From Flavobacterium sediminis (GTDB taxonomy: Bacteria; Bacteroidota; Bacteroidia; Flavobacteriales; Flavobacteriaceae), in contig NZ_CP029463.1 of the NCBI RefSeq assembly GCF_003148385.1, positions 3,286,001 through 3,350,000 on the forward strand: a stretch of 64,000 nt of DNA, written 5' to 3'. This document shows positions 63,484 through 64,000 of this stretch, piece by piece. The translations under genes and the position numbers were made by a program. Under the pieces are notes generated by a model. It made no database searches. It had not been told where the DNA came from and saw nothing but the letters and a program-made list of their open reading frames with translations. Positions within the stretch are counted from its first letter, which is position 1, and each line of letters begins with the position of its first letter.

Positions 63484-64000
63484 GTTCAAAAAATTCTTCA
63501 GTTAAAGGACCTTCTTCTTCGTTTTTGATGATCTTACGACCATCTGCTAATTTTCCGAAGATGTAATACAATCCCGGAATAACTATTACCCCGAAAACCG
63601 TACCGAAAAACATACCACCCAATGCAGAAGAACCGATAGTATGGTTACCGATCGCACCTGCTCCTGAAGCAAATACCAAAGGAACCATACCTGCGATAAA
63701 AGCAAACGAGGTCATCAAAATAGGTCTGAAACGCATACGCGCTCCTTCAATTGCCGCTTCGTAAATACTAACACCTTGTTGGCGCCTTTGAACGGCAAAC
63801 TCTACAATCAACACGGCATTTTTACCGAGTAATCCGACCAACATAATTAATCCTACTTGTGCATAAATATCATTCGCTAATCCCATTGCTTTAAGCATAA
63901 AGAAAGAACCGAAAATACCTACCGGTAAAGACAGAATTACAGCTAAAGGAATAATAAAACTTTCGTATTGTGCTGCTAATACCAAGTATACGAAGACTAA
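63473..64000 (-). CDS. RND multidrug efflux permease, C-terminal end (5' part off window)
   Basis: The frame is open to the window edge and begins with VYLVLAAQYESFIIPLAV, the conserved last third of AcrB-type pumps, followed by GLLGKNAVLIVEFA and RMRFRPILMTSFAFIAGM. It is the inner-membrane proton-driven pump of the AcrA-AcrB-TolC-like operon; its adaptor gene should lie upstream of it. Only about 175 residues are in the window. Confidence 0.93.
   Translation of the reverse strand, partial: LVFVYLVLAAQYESFIIPLAVILSLPVGIFGSFFMLKAMGLANDIYAQVGLIMLVGLLGKNAVLIVEFAVQRRQQGVSIYEAAIEGARMRFRPILMTSFAFIAGMVPLVFASGAGAIGNHTIGSSALGGMFFGTVFGVIVIPGLYYIFGKLADGRKIIKNEEEGPLTEEFFEHEE

Overview
The window is low-GC DNA from a member of the Bacteroidota, most likely a Flavobacteriaceae. 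Markers for this are type IX secretion (T9SS) C-terminal sorting domains on several proteins, PorQ and PorP/SprF, a SprB-like adhesin with a gliding-motility C-terminal domain, an RprX/RprY-like two-component system, and repeated TAnnTTTG promoter -7 elements with little Shine-Dalgarno signal.

Layout. 1-3.6 kb: a partial TonB-receptor-like outer membrane protein is divergent from a histidine kinase/response regulator pair, with three GTTAAT repeats at exactly 11-bp spacing between them; the antisense RNase P RNA gene (rnpB) overlaps the regulator's stop codon. 3.6-12 kb: a T9SS-exported alpha/beta hydrolase, dnaX split at an A10G slippery run, a YadA-head-like protein, and a sixA-ppk1-ppx polyphosphate operon. 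12-21 kb: an 1855-residue adhesin with twelve near-identical 264-bp repeats, then PorP/SprF and an OmpA-family protein, which form an export and anchoring operon. 21-38 kb: mostly housekeeping genes (CAP lipoprotein, pdxH, porQ, lon, MFS, M48 protease, truA, a lipoprotein acetolactate decarboxylase, an MsbA-like ABC exporter, lpdA and a large beta-barrel).

39.2-47.8 kb is the most unusual part. It is an array of small genes, all on the + strand, each followed by a ~140-bp structured repeat that looks like an integron attC site. Each unit begins GTT + 7 bases, and in most units those 10 bases are the exact reverse complement of the 10 bases (ending AAC) that open the repeat closing the same unit. 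This is how integron cassettes are built, but the core bases do not follow GTTRRRY and no integrase lies in the window. Cargo includes glyoxalase-like, HhH, alpha/beta hydrolase, serine beta-lactamase-like, Crp/Fnr and ketopantoate-reductase-like proteins plus unknown secreted or membrane proteins.

47.8-53.6 kb is accessory DNA with decay: a serine hydrolase, a VOC lipoprotein and a broken second copy of it, a Crp/Fnr C-terminal remnant, FNR-box-like palindromes and a T9SS-exported GH9 endoglucanase. 53.6-64 kb: SDR plus AraC, an Rrf2 regulator with a frameshifted DUF2490 gene and a PiT permease, small membrane and META-domain lipoproteins, and the end of an RND efflux operon that runs off the window.

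All family calls are from reading translated sequence by eye. No database search or folding program was run.
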